Below, in pieces: positions 25,432 through 33,275 of a DNA stretch of 35,431 nucleotides. The stretch spans positions 1-35,431 of the forward strand of contig JABDFN010000010.1 in NCBI GenBank assembly GCA_013286485.1, given 5' to 3'. Under the pieces are notes generated by a model. It searched no databases and was not told the DNA's origin. It worked only from the letters and a program-made list of their open reading frames with translations. A program made the position numbers and the translations under genes. Numbering within the stretch: the stretch's first letter is position 1; each line of letters starts with the position of its first letter. Origin of the DNA: Bacteroidota bacterium (lineage in GTDB: Bacteria > Bacteroidota > Bacteroidia > Chitinophagales > Chitinophagaceae).

Positions 25432-25961
25432 AACATACAAAGAACCATATGAGCAGTGTGTACCAATATCTTGAATCCTGCGGCGTGTTGGAAACAGGTG
25501 ATGCTGATCGTATTGCTCAATGCAGAAAAAAGTATTGGCGCGAACAGAAAAAGAAATGGAAAAAAGAGCGGGAGGGAAAAATGTTTGAACTCTTTTTTAA
25601 CCTTGATGAATTAGGAGATATTTCCAAAGCAGCCAAGGCCTACAAAGTAAGCTGCACGAAATACATAAAGCAATCCTGCCTTTTCCATACCTATAACCGC
25701 CCCTATATTCCCGACCAGGTAACCCTCAATCACATACTACAGCTGCTCAAGCTTAATTATTCAGCTGTGCAGCGGATACAAAACGCACGATCCGGAGAAG
25801 CGAATGAAGCCCTTCTTCAGCACATGGAAAATATCGAACAGGAAATTATTGGGCTTTTGTACAGCCAGCGAAGCATAGAAGAATGGCTAAGCAGCTACTT
25901 GCGGAATAACCCTGAGCGGAAAACTGAATTAATGCAATTGTTTCAAAACTGCGAACTGTGA
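25428..25961 (+). CDS. Relaxosome accessory protein, MobC-like
   Basis: This 177-residue basic, helical protein starts at the ATGA overlap with the coupling-protein gene and ends overlapping the relaxase GTG start (GTGA). The N-terminal part is highly charged (RKKYWREQKKKWKKEREG). The C-terminal helices (TLNHILQLLKLNYSAVQRIQN) resemble the pattern in MobC-type accessory proteins that bind oriT and help the relaxase melt the nick site. Position between T4CP and relaxase supports that role. A helix-turn-helix-like segment (ISKAAKAYKVSCTKYIKQS, about 64-82) may contact DNA. Family assignment is by context and weak pattern, not by clear motifs. Confidence 0.6.
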   Translation: MKHTKNHMSSVYQYLESCGVLETGDADRIAQCRKKYWREQKKKWKKEREGKMFELFFNLDELGDISKAAKAYKVSCTKYIKQSCLFHTYNRPYIPDQVTLNHILQLLKLNYSAVQRIQNARSGEANEALLQHMENIEQEIIGLLYSQRSIEEWLSSYLRNNPERKTELMQLFQNCEL

Positions 25962-27373
25962 TTATCAAAAGCCTCTCGCGGAAAACGTCGTCCGGCACCA
26001 GGCAGCTGTTTACATACCTGTTCCGGTATATGCTTGATGAAAAAAAAGAAGATCTGCCTCTGTCTAAAAATCTTGTGCCGCTTATTGAAGAAGCAAAAAG
26101 GCATCTGACTAAAGCAGCATTCGAAAAAGCGCTGCAAAAGAACGGCATATTGCGGTACCATGGCACGCCGGTTGATTTTTCTGGAACCCCAAATGTGGCG
26201 AGCAGCTTGTATGGCAATCTCGGCAACGGCTTCTATCTTGCCCATACGCCTGCGTATGCGAAAAAATATGCGTGTAGCAAAGGGGTGGTCAAAAAATATG
26301 TCCTGGACCGGAATGCCAAGCTTTTTGATGCCGGAAAGGGTCACGCCAAGTATCTTGCGCTGTGGTCTAAAATGTCATCCGCTAAAAAGGGAGAGGCATT
26401 CGTTTCTGTAGCGGAGGTACACAAGAAAATTCGGGAGCATCTTGAAAGCAAGGGATATGCGGGCATCAAAACAAGCAGGCAGACCGTACTATTTGATGCG
26501 AAAGCTATAACAGAACTGCCGAAGGATTTTTACAAGCAGGCGCGTTCAAAAAAGATGCAGGAAAAAATGGTTGCTGTACCTAAAGGAAGTCAGGAAGTAA
26601 CCAGAGAGAAACAATTCGTCTATACGTGGAATGTAGCTTCACATTCCATAGATGGCTATGCGAAAGAATATGAGCATAACGAGAGCCTGCGAATTAACAA
26701 GAGGAAGAATGCCGTGCAGGTCTACCATACCATTTTGAGCTTTTCCAATAAGGACAAGGAGCATATATCAAATCAATTATTAGAAGAAGTAAGTAAAAAA
26801 TTTGTTGAACTTCGCGGACCCGATAATCTGTATGTATTTGTGAGCCACCGCAATGTGGATCATGTGCATTTACACTGCACGGTGAGCGGTACAAAAATTT
26901 CAGGACTCAGCAGTAGACAATCGAGGCAGGAATTTTCAGCCCTCAAGGTGTCTATGGATGCCTGGCAAAGAGCAGCTCATCCGGAGCTTGTGCATAGTTT
27001 GCCGAGGCATGGAAGCAAGGCGAAGGGGATATCAAGAGAGGCGGTTGTAGAAAATATAAAAAACGAACGCAGTAAGGATAAGCAGATTTTGATTGGATGC
27101 CTTGACGAGATATCTGCCAAAACTGCTTCCACCAAACAGTTTATTTCAACGTTGAAAGAACATGGTTTTACTGCATACTACAGATCGGGAAAATTGACAG
27201 GTGTACAAAGCATGAACGGCATAAAATTCAGGTTCTCGCGAATTGGCGTGGATATAGAGAGATTGAATCAATTAGACATTAAACAGGCTACAGAAGAAAA
27301 ACAGTTACAGGAAATAAAGGACATTAGAAATAAAGACATACAGACGCGGAGACTGAGAGAGCAAGGCTGCTGA
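25958..27373 (+). CDS. MOBP-like relaxase with an inserted ADP-ribosyltransferase-like domain
   Basis: This 471-residue protein starts at GTG 25958 within a GTGA overlap. Residues 1-30 (IIKSLSRKTSSGTRQLFTYL) are the N-terminal relaxase motif, with Y20 or Y24 the probable nicking tyrosine. In the usual family this leads directly to the segment seen here only at residue 220 (FVYTWNVASHSI, then VQVYHTILSF at 254-263 and the HUH site HRNVDHVHLHC with H302/H304/H306). The 190-residue insert has an ADP-ribosyltransferase-like order: RYHGT (66-70), GNGFYLAHTPAYAKKYA (89-105) and a later strand SRQTVLFD (173-180), where Q175 replaces the usual glutamate. Relaxases enter recipients with the DNA, so the insert could act there. 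The C-terminus looks truncated by a frameshift. Confidence 0.85.
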   Translation: MIIKSLSRKTSSGTRQLFTYLFRYMLDEKKEDLPLSKNLVPLIEEAKRHLTKAAFEKALQKNGILRYHGTPVDFSGTPNVASSLYGNLGNGFYLAHTPAYAKKYACSKGVVKKYVLDRNAKLFDAGKGHAKYLALWSKMSSAKKGEAFVSVAEVHKKIREHLESKGYAGIKTSRQTVLFDAKAITELPKDFYKQARSKKMQEKMVAVPKGSQEVTREKQFVYTWNVASHSIDGYAKEYEHNESLRINKRKNAVQVYHTILSFSNKDKEHISNQLLEEVSKKFVELRGPDNLYVFVSHRNVDHVHLHCTVSGTKISGLSSRQSRQEFSALKVSMDAWQRAAHPELVHSLPRHGSKAKGISREAVVENIKNERSKDKQILIGCLDEISAKTASTKQFISTLKEHGFTAYYRSGKLTGVQSMNGIKFRFSRIGVDIERLNQLDIKQATEEKQLQEIKDIRNKDIQTRRLREQGC

Positions 27374-27434
27374 ACGAGATAACGATGAGAGCCGCGCTCC
27401 AAATATTGATGATGTACTTGGCGATCCTGATTAA
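27354..27434 (+). pseudogene. Displaced C-terminal tail of the relaxase (GA-run contraction)
   Basis: Just before the relaxase stop is a (GA)3 run (27355-27360). Adding one GA unit would let the frame continue for 23 more codons through KAAERDNDESRAPNIDDVLG DPD to a TAA at 27432-27434. The acidic, coding-like tail supports a recent 2-base deletion by slippage. The catalytic parts are unaffected. Sequencing error is the main alternative. Confidence 0.5.
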
Positions 27435-27524
27435 CAATAACGTTTCAGCCGTTTTACTACAATATCTCCTATATACTCGTGTTGCGAAAGGACAGCCTGC
27501 ACCATACAATTTAGTTTACCTATA

Positions 27525-29321
27525 TTAAATCGGATAGTACTTTAAAGTATAAATAAAATAATCACAAACATTTCTAATTGCCTCTTCTTGGTTTCGTTCT
27601 TTGTCTTCGTTTTGTTTGTCGTAGCCCCAATCGCATATACCCTTTATTACTATCCACTCAACACTTTCACGATGACTACTTACTTGCAGTCCCGTTCCTT
27701 CCATTTCCGCTCCTATAGCTTCCGGGAAAGACATTTTTAGCTGTTTTACAATTTTTTCATTATCAATCAACTTATCGCCTGAAATGATTAAACCAACCTC
27801 AACAGGATGTTTGTCATAAGTTATGCTTGAACTATCAAATCGACTTATTAGTGTAGTCCCTGCTGGAATTCTATGACCTCTTTGAATTATGCCCTCAGGA
27901 GAAATTTTTGCGGATTCATAACCCTCCAACTCCCTAGAAACTAATATAGTTCCCATAATATGCTTATCACGTTTCAGGCCTAACGCAATTCCCAACATAA
28001 TAACATATGTTGGTTTTATAGCCTCGATAGCTTCTTTCACAACCAAAGTTGAAGCACTAACCTTCGACGAACCCATATCTCCTAATTTTATCATTAGAAT
28101 TTCACTATTGTTAATGATTCCGAAATTCCAAAATATTAGCTTTTCGATTGGTAGTTGAGTAGGTAAACTGCCAATTAAAGCCATAGCCTTCAGAAAGGTT
28201 TTGGTCTCAATTGGAGTTGCTGTTACTATTAAAATTCTCTTTGCCGTAGTTAATTCTTGCTTGGCCATATTGTAAAATTCAAAAAGGGAGTCATGTCGTT
28301 TAATCAACGACAATGCAGTAGTTGATAGTGCCAAATATGCTTGATGCAAGAATTCTTGTGGTGATGATTGAATCTTAATGGCCTGAGAAATAAAATTTGA
28401 CTCAAATAATTTGATTATTTGGGTCATGTCGCCTTGGCCTTGATTTTTAGATAATTCAACAAGTGACCTATGGGTTGCTATGAGTTCAATTTTAAAAAAT
28501 ATGAAATAAGGAGAATTGAGAAATACCATTAATTTCTCGAGATTGAGAATTGCGTTGGTAAAGAAGTACTTAGGAATTGAGCAACAGCGTAAAATGCATT
28601 GTAATACTCTAAAATCATTAATCTCAGAATTAGACGATAATTTATTGTAAAATGATAGATGGGGGAGATTGGACAATATATCCCCATCGTATAAATCTAA
28701 ATACCTTTTTGTATAAAAATATGAAACTACCCTACCAGAATTTCTTCTAATTTCATCGTTGTTTAATTGTTCTGTTTGTAATAATAAGTCTAATGTTATT
28801 GCCTTGTTTCTTTCTTCAATTAATTTCTTCTGAAAACTATTAAGGATACCAGGGTAAAAAATATCTTTTGAGAGGACGTTATTAATCGCAAATTTAGTAT
28901 CCATCCATTCCAACATCGAGTTTCTAATAGAAGAAGTAGTCGAAGACCCAATTAATTCAGGCTTTGAAGGCCATAAATTTTCATTAGCTTCATCAAAATA
29001 CATTGGATATCTGCTTTCTTTATGTGCATAAATCTCTCTTCGTGATCGTATAAATTCATTAAATGAATGTTCATTAGTCAAAAGCTTAACGAAACCGCAT
29101 TTTTCCAATTCTAAGAGAGCACTAGTAGATTGAGGAAACAGTTTATTACTTTCCTGTAAAAGTGAAGCACTACTGTAACAATAAAACCAAGAATTTAATA
29201 CCGAAGCAATCAAAAATTCAAGAATGTCGAAATCGGAAAAGGTAACATTCTCTGCACGACGAAGTTCTCTATCTAAAAAATGAAGATATAAAGGGCGCAG
29301 CTTACTTTTTAGAAATGCCAT
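27525..29321 (-). CDS. Protein with C-terminal nucleoside phosphorylase (PNP/MTAN-type) domain
   Basis: This 598-residue protein has a helical N-terminal region of about 355 residues with no recognised motif, then a complete phosphorylase-superfamily domain (361-595). The nucleosidase landmarks are present: ILIVTATPIET (363-373), IMLGIALGL (441-449), SGDKLID (514-520), AEMEGTGL (538-545) and IKGICDWG (559-566; D564 as catalytic acid candidate). Such domains at the end of large helical proteins occur as effectors in antiphage systems; in Detocs and related systems they cleave ATP to adenine and ribose triphosphate. It overlaps the upstream oxidoreductase-fusion gene by 20 bases, so the two form one operon. 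Which nucleotide is its substrate cannot be read from the sequence. The helical region may sense infection or dimerise. Confidence 0.82.
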   Translation of the reverse strand: MAFLKSKLRPLYLHFLDRELRRAENVTFSDFDILEFLIASVLNSWFYCYSSASLLQESNKLFPQSTSALLELEKCGFVKLLTNEHSFNEFIRSRREIYAHKESRYPMYFDEANENLWPSKPELIGSSTTSSIRNSMLEWMDTKFAINNVLSKDIFYPGILNSFQKKLIEERNKAITLDLLLQTEQLNNDEIRRNSGRVVSYFYTKRYLDLYDGDILSNLPHLSFYNKLSSNSEINDFRVLQCILRCCSIPKYFFTNAILNLEKLMVFLNSPYFIFFKIELIATHRSLVELSKNQGQGDMTQIIKLFESNFISQAIKIQSSPQEFLHQAYLALSTTALSLIKRHDSLFEFYNMAKQELTTAKRILIVTATPIETKTFLKAMALIGSLPTQLPIEKLIFWNFGIINNSEILMIKLGDMGSSKVSASTLVVKEAIEAIKPTYVIMLGIALGLKRDKHIMGTILVSRELEGYESAKISPEGIIQRGHRIPAGTTLISRFDSSSITYDKHPVEVGLIISGDKLIDNEKIVKQLKMSFPEAIGAEMEGTGLQVSSHRESVEWIVIKGICDWGYDKQNEDKERNQEEAIRNVCDYFIYTLKYYPI

Positions 29322-31047
29322 CGAAGATAGATAATTGTGTTTCCCTTTTTATTCCTCCATCATAAGATTGTTCTATAAACTTGATTAATTTTTCTTTCCC
29401 AATTTGAGCATGTACTTCAGGCTCGAAGACTAATTTTGAAGAATCTGTAATTTCTTCAATTTGTCTAGCGTATGTTTCAACTGTGAAAAAGCGAACAGGC
29501 ATCTTCAAATCATAAGCTCGCGAAATTTCAAATAGGACGCCATCTGCGATGGAACCAAAAACCCAAAGTTCGTCACACCTGCCAATTAATTCATTATTAC
29601 CCTTTCGTACTAAGTCTCTATCGACCCTATCTCCTAAAAAGTAGCCAAAAACCTGAAACGGATTTATTGGAATACAACCTTGATTAAAAACAAATTCACA
29701 AATAGTATCTTTACAGTAAAATGATTTTTTTGATTGGGCTGTAAATACTGTGATCGTTTTGGTAGTGAGACTTGGTTTAATTCTAACCAAATCGTTTAAT
29801 CCTTCTCTCTCCATTTTCAGTTTTCTGACAAGTGATTTACCTGCCACAAAACCGCTAACAAGACCAGGCATTAAACCTCTAAATTCGCCAGTTGAATCAC
29901 CGGTCACCCAAAAATTACTTTCATGTAGCTTTAATTCATTATTTAGGATTGGATAGTAACCAAAATATTCAAAACTTGGCCCTGTTATTTTAGCATTTGA
30001 ATTACTTAATTTGGGAAAATGAGTTTTAAAACAGTCTTTAAAAAGATTATAGATATCTGTATCCCAATTTTCATTTGCAGTTTCTAAAAAATCTTTTAAT
30101 GATTGATTTATTATAGCTTGGGATTTCCTCAGCTTATTAAAACTACTTTGGTACTGGAGATAACCAGCCTCTGTAATGATTCTTAAATTTATTCCAAAGT
30201 TAGTTTTATCATATTCAGGCTTATTTGAAACGCCATTAAAAGAGTCCATCTCTTCAAATTTACCATGAACTATATAACCATTTCTACAAAAACAAAATGT
30301 CCTAAATTCAATATCTGATTCTATATTGTCTTTGATAAGCAACTTTAAATCAGTTTGATTTATCTCCTTAAAATCAAAGTCCTTATGATCTGTTTCGATT
30401 CGTATTCCTACTTCAAATTTTTTAAATATTAAGTTGCTTTCACCAATTAATGTTGACAGACTTAGTGAACCAAATTTTCCACCTGAATAAATAACATTTC
30501 TACATTTTCGAACAATGCTTTTGTTATCTGTGTCGGTGATAGTAACATTATAAATATTGTTTTCTCTAATGATGCCTGTAACATTATGTCTTACAAGAAA
30601 TCTTTCTTTGCCAATTTGATCATATAAATAAAAACCAAGATTAGATAATTCGGAATCGGAAAGCACAACAGAATCGTAATGTTTATTATGAACCCCTTCT
30701 TTATTGCTGTCATTTTGTGATGCTAACCAATCGCTCTTAAAGTCAGGAGTGTGAATAGAGAAATTAGAGAGCACTTTTCTTAGTTCTTCATATGATTCTT
30801 TAAGCAAATCTGATTTTAGACTATATAATTTAGACCCTGACGGAAAAAATGAAATTTTACCATCGGAATAAAGGCCACCTCCTCCAATGCCAGTTACAAT
30901 ATCTTTAGGAACGGATGGATTCCTGTTATATAAATAGTCGCCTCTATCAATTATCAGAAAATCAATATTTTCTCTTGCTAGTATATTTCCAGCAGTAAGA
31001 CCTGATGGACCCGCACCTATTATTATACAATCTAGAATTTTGGCCAT
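29302..31047 (-). CDS. FAD-dependent oxidoreductase fused to a nucleoside deoxyribosyltransferase-like domain
   Basis: Residues 1-415 or so form an FAD-binding oxidoreductase of the COG2509 kind: dinucleotide-binding GAGPSG (11-16), then GIGGGGLYSDGK (53-64), characteristic of that group, and the second FAD contact WVTGDSTGEFRGLMPG. The C-terminal domain (about 429-525) has the nucleoside 2-deoxyribosyltransferase-like (DUF4406/DUF7768-type) pattern: TITVFTAQSKKSFYC, CIPINPFQVFGYFL, then CDELWVFG (491-498) and the acidic helix FEISRAY with E507. A short tail ends LSIFDGISKK. This fusion is unusual. It is the first gene of a two-gene unit with the phosphorylase-domain protein, and both act on nucleotide-like substrates. 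It lies next to an integrase remnant, as expected for cargo that arrived with a mobile element. Reaction unknown. Confidence 0.78.
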   Translation of the reverse strand: MAKILDCIIIGAGPSGLTAGNILARENIDFLIIDRGDYLYNRNPSVPKDIVTGIGGGGLYSDGKISFFPSGSKLYSLKSDLLKESYEELRKVLSNFSIHTPDFKSDWLASQNDSNKEGVHNKHYDSVVLSDSELSNLGFYLYDQIGKERFLVRHNVTGIIRENNIYNVTITDTDNKSIVRKCRNVIYSGGKFGSLSLSTLIGESNLIFKKFEVGIRIETDHKDFDFKEINQTDLKLLIKDNIESDIEFRTFCFCRNGYIVHGKFEEMDSFNGVSNKPEYDKTNFGINLRIITEAGYLQYQSSFNKLRKSQAIINQSLKDFLETANENWDTDIYNLFKDCFKTHFPKLSNSNAKITGPSFEYFGYYPILNNELKLHESNFWVTGDSTGEFRGLMPGLVSGFVAGKSLVRKLKMEREGLNDLVRIKPSLTTKTITVFTAQSKKSFYCKDTICEFVFNQGCIPINPFQVFGYFLGDRVDRDLVRKGNNELIGRCDELWVFGSIADGVLFEISRAYDLKMPVRFFTVETYARQIEEITDSSKLVFEPEVHAQIGKEKLIKFIEQSYDGGIKRETQLSIFDGISKK

Positions 31048-31104
31048 TTATTTAATCTTTTACCAAGGCTGAAATCTAATTTCAACATTTATAAATTAAA
31101 AATA

Positions 31105-31235
31105 CTATAAAGAATTCAACAAACTAAAAAATCCAATTACTGCATCTAATGCATTATCAGCATATTTATGGATAAAGTTAGCCCGATAACCGATAATTGT
31201 TGTAATTGATGAATACTGTAAAGTTTCTGTAACAT
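31105..31235 (-). pseudogene. 3' remnant of a second tyrosine integrase
   Basis: On the minus strand MLQKLYS (from 31235) and, after a one-base frame slip, IGYRANFIHKYADNALDAVI to a stop at 31105-31107 match the last 38 residues of the intact integrase in this window (MLQKLYRHTD..., IGYQANFIHKDVDEALDSVI). About 60% of positions agree. No earlier part of the gene is visible upstream. It contains the catalytic tyrosine region but lacks the rest, so it is dead, and marks an older integration or a deleted element. Confidence 0.8.
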
Positions 31236-31369
31236 CTGTAATTCTTTTAGGTTTAGACCTGCACACTAGTGTCTTGAAAGGGGTAGTGCACCGATGCCAT
31301 AGTCACTGTTCTAATCCAGATATTGTTAAGTATATCTCTCGGCAGGCCGGATGTCTCGGTCAATGCCGG

Positions 31370-31594
31370 CTATCTCTTCTTTTGTTTCTTTATAAACTCT
31401 TTAAGCAAGGTTTCAGCGTCTTTATCAAATAGCTTAGATAGTGCAATAATATTGGCGGCATTGGGCAGGCTCTTTCCGTTATACCGCTTTGACACTGCCT
31501 GCTCGGACATGCCGAGGCGCTTGGCGATCTCACATTGGGTCATGCGGGCATTGTACCGCTTTTTACCCCACAGCGCGAGACAGCCCGCTTTCAT
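31370..31594 (-). CDS. Small XRE-type helix-turn-helix regulator
   Basis: This 74-residue protein consists mainly of a Cro-type helix-turn-helix: MTQCEIAKRLGMSEQAVSKRYNGK (18-41) followed by the stabilising helices SLPNAANIIALSKLFDKDAETLLKEF and a lysine-rich end. The leading 17 residues (KAGCLALWGKKRYNAR) are typical of the first helix of the fold. The gene is isolated, with the integrase remnant downstream and the direct-repeat/hairpin region upstream, so it may regulate transfer or the neighbouring mob functions. Its G+C is higher than the adjacent cargo, in keeping with element backbone. The true start could be the internal ATG at MTQ, but the longer form is the better fit to the family. 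Confidence 0.8.
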   Translation of the reverse strand: MKAGCLALWGKKRYNARMTQCEIAKRLGMSEQAVSKRYNGKSLPNAANIIALSKLFDKDAETLLKEFIKKQKKR

Positions 31595-31680
31595 TTTTGC
31601 ATTTGCAGACAGTCAAACCAAATCCATTATGCTGACAGAAAGAGGAAGGCATGCACACCCTGCTTAGTTTTTCAACCATA

Positions 31681-31740
31681 ATAAAGGACAGTATTGGGGA
31701 ATCATAAAGGACATGCGCGAAGGATATTTGTAAAGGACAT
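31681..31740 (+). repeat. Three direct repeats TAAAGGACA
   Basis: ATAAAGGACA at 31681-31690 and 31704-31713, and TAAAGGACAT at 31731-31740, are spaced 23 and 26 bases apart. Iteron-like spacing, near multiples of a helical turn, suggests a protein-binding array. Hairpins follow within 30 bases. Confidence 0.65.
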
Positions 31741-31769
31741 TAGAACACGAAAAATCATACTTTGCAAGA

Positions 31770-31813
31770 TTGCATTTCGCCCCTGCGAAATGCAAATCGG
31801 GGGCAAGCCCCCG
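31770..31813 (+). other. Two strong hairpins: candidate transfer origin
   Basis: TTGCATTTCGC at 31770-31780 pairs perfectly with GCGAAATGCAA at 31785-31795 around CCCT. Two bases further, CGGGGGC at 31798-31804 pairs with GCCCCCG at 31807-31813. There is no U-tract on either strand, so these are not terminators. Beside the direct repeats they have the form of an oriT or a replication-related site. The nick site is not identified, and the relaxase gene lies 4 kb away across cargo. Confidence 0.4.
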
Positions 31814-31834
31814 TACCCCCAAATTCAATCTTCA

Positions 31835-32761
31835 TTACATTTTGTGAAATAATTCCAGATCTTGTTCCAATAAATCGTAATAAGAGTGGCCCAAGCTCAA
31901 ATCATAAATTTCAGGATACTTTTTCTTTTCAAATTCTGATTTCCAATTTGAAAAAGGCGTATGTAGAACAGAGTATTTCTGAATTAGTTCAAAAGAAATG
32001 CTTTGCCCCGTTTCAAGTATTTTGGCATTTAGCGAATTGCCATCAAATACGGGGCAGTTTACTCTCAGCCCAAATACATAAGGTACTTTTCCTCCAAGAT
32101 CAGAGTCGGACTCTAAATCAAACAAAGGGGTGCAAGCCAAAACATATAATGGGAATTCAAATTTATTGTTGAGAAATATTAGTTGCATTTTATACAGTAA
32201 GGCCGCCTTTGATCCGATAACGTATGCACAGTAACCTCCGAGACTAGCCTTTTGTTGTCGTTCATTAAAATTATTAATTAATTCTCTTCTTTTTATCCTA
32301 AGACTAACATTATCGAATATCTCATTGATAAGATAACTTGTCTTTTTTATCCCATGCCAATACATTGTTCCCGCAAATCCATGATTTTCAGGATGCGAGA
32401 AAGTATTACGTAATGACTTTGCATCTATCAAAGTTTGGATGTCAGAATCAAATAAGTTAAGTTTTGTAAGCTTTTTAATTAGTGCATCAAACATTAATTT
32501 TTTAGATAATGGCTCAAATTCCTTTAGTCTTAATTTCATTGCCATTTCAAAGGTTCGTAATGATTTTGAGAAAGCTTCATCGCTAAATCGGTACTCGTAA
32601 TAGCTGAACGCCATTAGTTTTTCAATTACTTCAAAATCTTTGAGGACATCCTCAGGAACTTCTCTTCTGAATCTTATTTTGGGAATCTTTGAACAAAATT
32701 CTTCAAATGTGAGGTTATTGAACAACCCATACGGAGTTAAGAACTTTTCTTTATAATTCAT
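31835..32761 (-). CDS. Abi-like protein with HEPN RNase motif
   Basis: This 308-residue protein is helical in its first half and contains the HEPN motif R-x4-H as SLRNTFSHP (R118, H123), preceded by a helix rich in charged residues (AMKLRLKEFEPLSKKL), as in Abi_2/AbiD-AbiF-type abortive infection proteins. HEPN proteins are usually RNases that stop growth or phage production. The C-terminal half (about 170-308) is a mixed domain without a recognised signature. The upstream 74-residue gene overlaps its start by 11 bases. A small gene directly before a HEPN toxin would commonly be its antitoxin or regulator; here that is inference. The module lies between the candidate oriT and the excisionase, in the usual cargo position. 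Confidence 0.65.
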   Translation of the reverse strand: MNYKEKFLTPYGLFNNLTFEEFCSKIPKIRFRREVPEDVLKDFEVIEKLMAFSYYEYRFSDEAFSKSLRTFEMAMKLRLKEFEPLSKKLMFDALIKKLTKLNLFDSDIQTLIDAKSLRNTFSHPENHGFAGTMYWHGIKKTSYLINEIFDNVSLRIKRRELINNFNERQQKASLGGYCAYVIGSKAALLYKMQLIFLNNKFEFPLYVLACTPLFDLESDSDLGGKVPYVFGLRVNCPVFDGNSLNAKILETGQSISFELIQKYSVLHTPFSNWKSEFEKKKYPEIYDLSLGHSYYDLLEQDLELFHKM

Positions 32762-32975
32762 TGCCTAACTCATTCTCTCTGCTTCGTGATTTTTGTCTCA
32801 TTTTATCCAGCTCGTTTCTCTGTTCTAGCTCAAATTGATTTTTTCCCAAAATTAATCCGCCAATATATTCATTAGAAACCTCTAAGTTTATTGATACCAC
32901 AGATAAAAGCTGAGGCTCATATTTTGCCAACAAATAACCATTATTAAACCCGGTAATAAATTTTATGTTGTCCAT
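32751..32975 (-). CDS. Small partner of the HEPN protein, possible antitoxin
   Basis: This 74-residue protein has a characteristic opening (FITGFNNGYLLAKYEPQLLS) that I associate with small uncharacterised Bacteroidota proteins, then a helix (VSNEYIGGLILGKNQFELEQ) and a charged tail (MRQKSRSRENELGNEL). No DNA-binding motif is clear. It is the upstream gene of a pair; its stop overlaps the HEPN gene start by 11 bases, so the pair is expressed together with the small protein first, the typical antitoxin order. The excisionase gene ends nine bases upstream, so all three may share a transcript from the integrase side. Function as antitoxin is inferred from order and size only. Confidence 0.6.
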   Translation of the reverse strand: MDNIKFITGFNNGYLLAKYEPQLLSVVSINLEVSNEYIGGLILGKNQFELEQRNELDKMRQKSRSRENELGNEL

Positions 32976-32984
32976 TAGAGAAAT

Positions 32985-33254
32985 TTAAAAAGTATCTTTT
33001 GTATGTATTTCTAAATATTCATTAATACTTTCCGAATCGTATAGAATATGCTTTTTTTCTGGCTGAGAAAAACGAATTTTACCTTCATCTCGCAATTTTT
33101 GAAGGGTTGTTTTACTAGTAATTCGGAGTTTATGCATAGCTTCCTCACCTGAAATCCATTTATCTTCTTTCAGGTTTTGCTCTTTTTTGATCTGTTCTAC
33201 AACACGATCAATTAGGGCATAAAAGGCTTGATCTTCTAAACAAATAACTTCCAT
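32985..33254 (-). CDS. xis: Excisionase-type helix-turn-helix protein
   Basis: This 89-residue protein has a basic helical N-terminus and a MerR-like/excisionase winged helix at about 33-80: WISGEEAMHKLRITSKTTLQ, then KLRDEGKIRFSQPEKKHILY with the closing SINEYLE helix. Small proteins of this kind next to a tyrosine integrase bend attachment-site DNA and steer recombination toward excision. The gene lies 21 bases downstream of the integrase gene on the same strand, so the two are likely co-transcribed. The final residues (HTKDTF) are nonconserved. The symbol is a functional label rather than a recognised ortholog. Confidence 0.8.
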   Translation of the reverse strand: MEVICLEDQAFYALIDRVVEQIKKEQNLKEDKWISGEEAMHKLRITSKTTLQKLRDEGKIRFSQPEKKHILYDSESINEYLEIHTKDTF

Positions 33255-33275
33255 TAGCTCATTTACAATAACAAA

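Noticed and set aside
31323-31667. 114-codon plus-strand frame
   Set aside because: Antisense to the XRE regulator, whose helix-turn-helix is clear.
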